Positions 6,005-6,392 of a stretch of 6,392 nt of DNA are shown here, in pieces. The first letter of the stretch is position 1. Every line of letters begins with the position of its first letter. Below the pieces are notes generated by a model that saw only the letters and a program-made list of their open reading frames with translations, made no database searches and had not been told where the DNA came from. Source of the stretch: Candidatus Poribacteria bacterium (GTDB lineage: Bacteria; Poribacteria; WGA-4E; GCA-2687025); the NCBI GenBank assembly GCA_002687025.1, contig NYZG01000085.1, forward strand, positions 1 to 6,392, given 5' to 3'. Both the position numbers and the translations under genes were made by a program.

Positions 6005-6392
6005 TTGGACGCACCGGCGCTCCTCGCGAAGCTCGACGACAGCATCCGCCCAGAACGCCTGATGGCGACGGCGTGGGACCTGGTGAACATACCTAGCCCC
6101 ACCGGCGAGACCGAGGAGGTCACCGCGTTCTACGCGGACATCTACCGCGAAGCCGGGCTGGACGTCCACGTCTCGCATCCGGCGCCGAACGCGCCGAACA
6201 TGGCGGCGTACCTCGCGGGCCACGGCGACGGCAAGACGCTCCACTTCGACGGCCACGCGGACGTCATCGGTCGGGTGGACGCGCTTCCCGACGGCTCGCA
6301 GAAGGTGGTTCCGATCCCGCATCCCGAACCGCGCATCGAGAACGACGTCCTCTACGGCCGCGGCGCCGCCGACATGAAGGGCGGACTCGCCA
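6005..6392 (+). CDS. M20-family metallopeptidase/deacylase, N-terminal part (C-terminus beyond right edge)
   Basis: The start of a zinc-dependent amidohydrolase of the M20 family (ArgE, DapE, carboxypeptidase G2 and relatives), which cleaves N-acyl amino acids or short peptides, normally in the cytoplasm. The 129 visible residues begin with the usual opening helix and NIPSPTGETEEV (28-39). LHFDGHADVI (79-88) supplies the first metal ligand His84 and Asp86, and YGRGAADMKGGLA (117-129) contains the metal-bridging Asp123, so the active site is intact as far as it goes. The start is uncertain: TTG at 6005 keeps the whole opening helix and has a G-run upstream, whereas ATG at 6062 would begin inside that helix and has no clear ribosome site. 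No in-frame ATG or GTG occurs in the roughly 50 bases before 6005. The gene lies 140 bp after the TolC-family gene and may not share its transcript. The subfamily and substrate cannot be decided from this fragment. Confidence 0.88.
   Translation, partial: MDAPALLAKLDDSIRPERLMATAWDLVNIPSPTGETEEVTAFYADIYREAGLDVHVSHPAPNAPNMAAYLAGHGDGKTLHFDGHADVIGRVDALPDGSQKVVPIPHPEPRIENDVLYGRGAADMKGGLA

Overview
The window is GC-rich, densely coding DNA from a Gram-negative (two-membrane) bacterium. The envelope genes show this: a TolC-type outer-membrane channel, two proteins with lipoprotein signal peptides, and a MacB-type permease. HEAT-repeat lipoproteins, a PDZ-HEAT fusion and a Gfo/Idh/MocA oxidoreductase together suggest an uncultured or lightly studied phylum (PVC/FCB-like or a candidate phylum) rather than a classic proteobacterium. 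That placement is inference and cannot be settled here. No rRNA, tRNA, insertion sequence, CRISPR array or phage gene was recognised.

Layout: the left two thirds is on the minus strand. Read in the direction of transcription, it holds an oxidoreductase (4335 to 3322), a 270-bp gap, a HEAT-repeat lipoprotein (3051 to 2062), a second lipoprotein with two PDZ-like domains followed by HEAT repeats (2044 to 701, after a 17-bp gap), a 190-bp gap, and the N-terminal 170 codons of a MacB/FtsX-type ABC permease that runs off the left edge (510 to 1). The right third is on the plus strand: a complete TolC-family outer-membrane factor (4458 to 5864), a 140-bp gap, and the first part of an M20 metallopeptidase that runs off the right edge (from about 6005). 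The oxidoreductase and the TolC-like gene diverge from a 122-bp region that carries promoter-like boxes on both strands and a small palindrome.

How they may work together: the two lipoproteins look like one transcription unit building an envelope-anchored scaffold of helical repeats and PDZ modules. The permease downstream and the TolC-like channel nearby are the two ends of a MacA-MacB-TolC type exporter. However, the adaptor (MacA) and the ATPase are not in the window, so a link is only a hypothesis. The oxidoreductase and the peptidase look like ordinary metabolic genes. No clear new defence or mobile system is visible. The least ordinary content is the lipoprotein pair, above all the PDZ-PDZ-HEAT protein.
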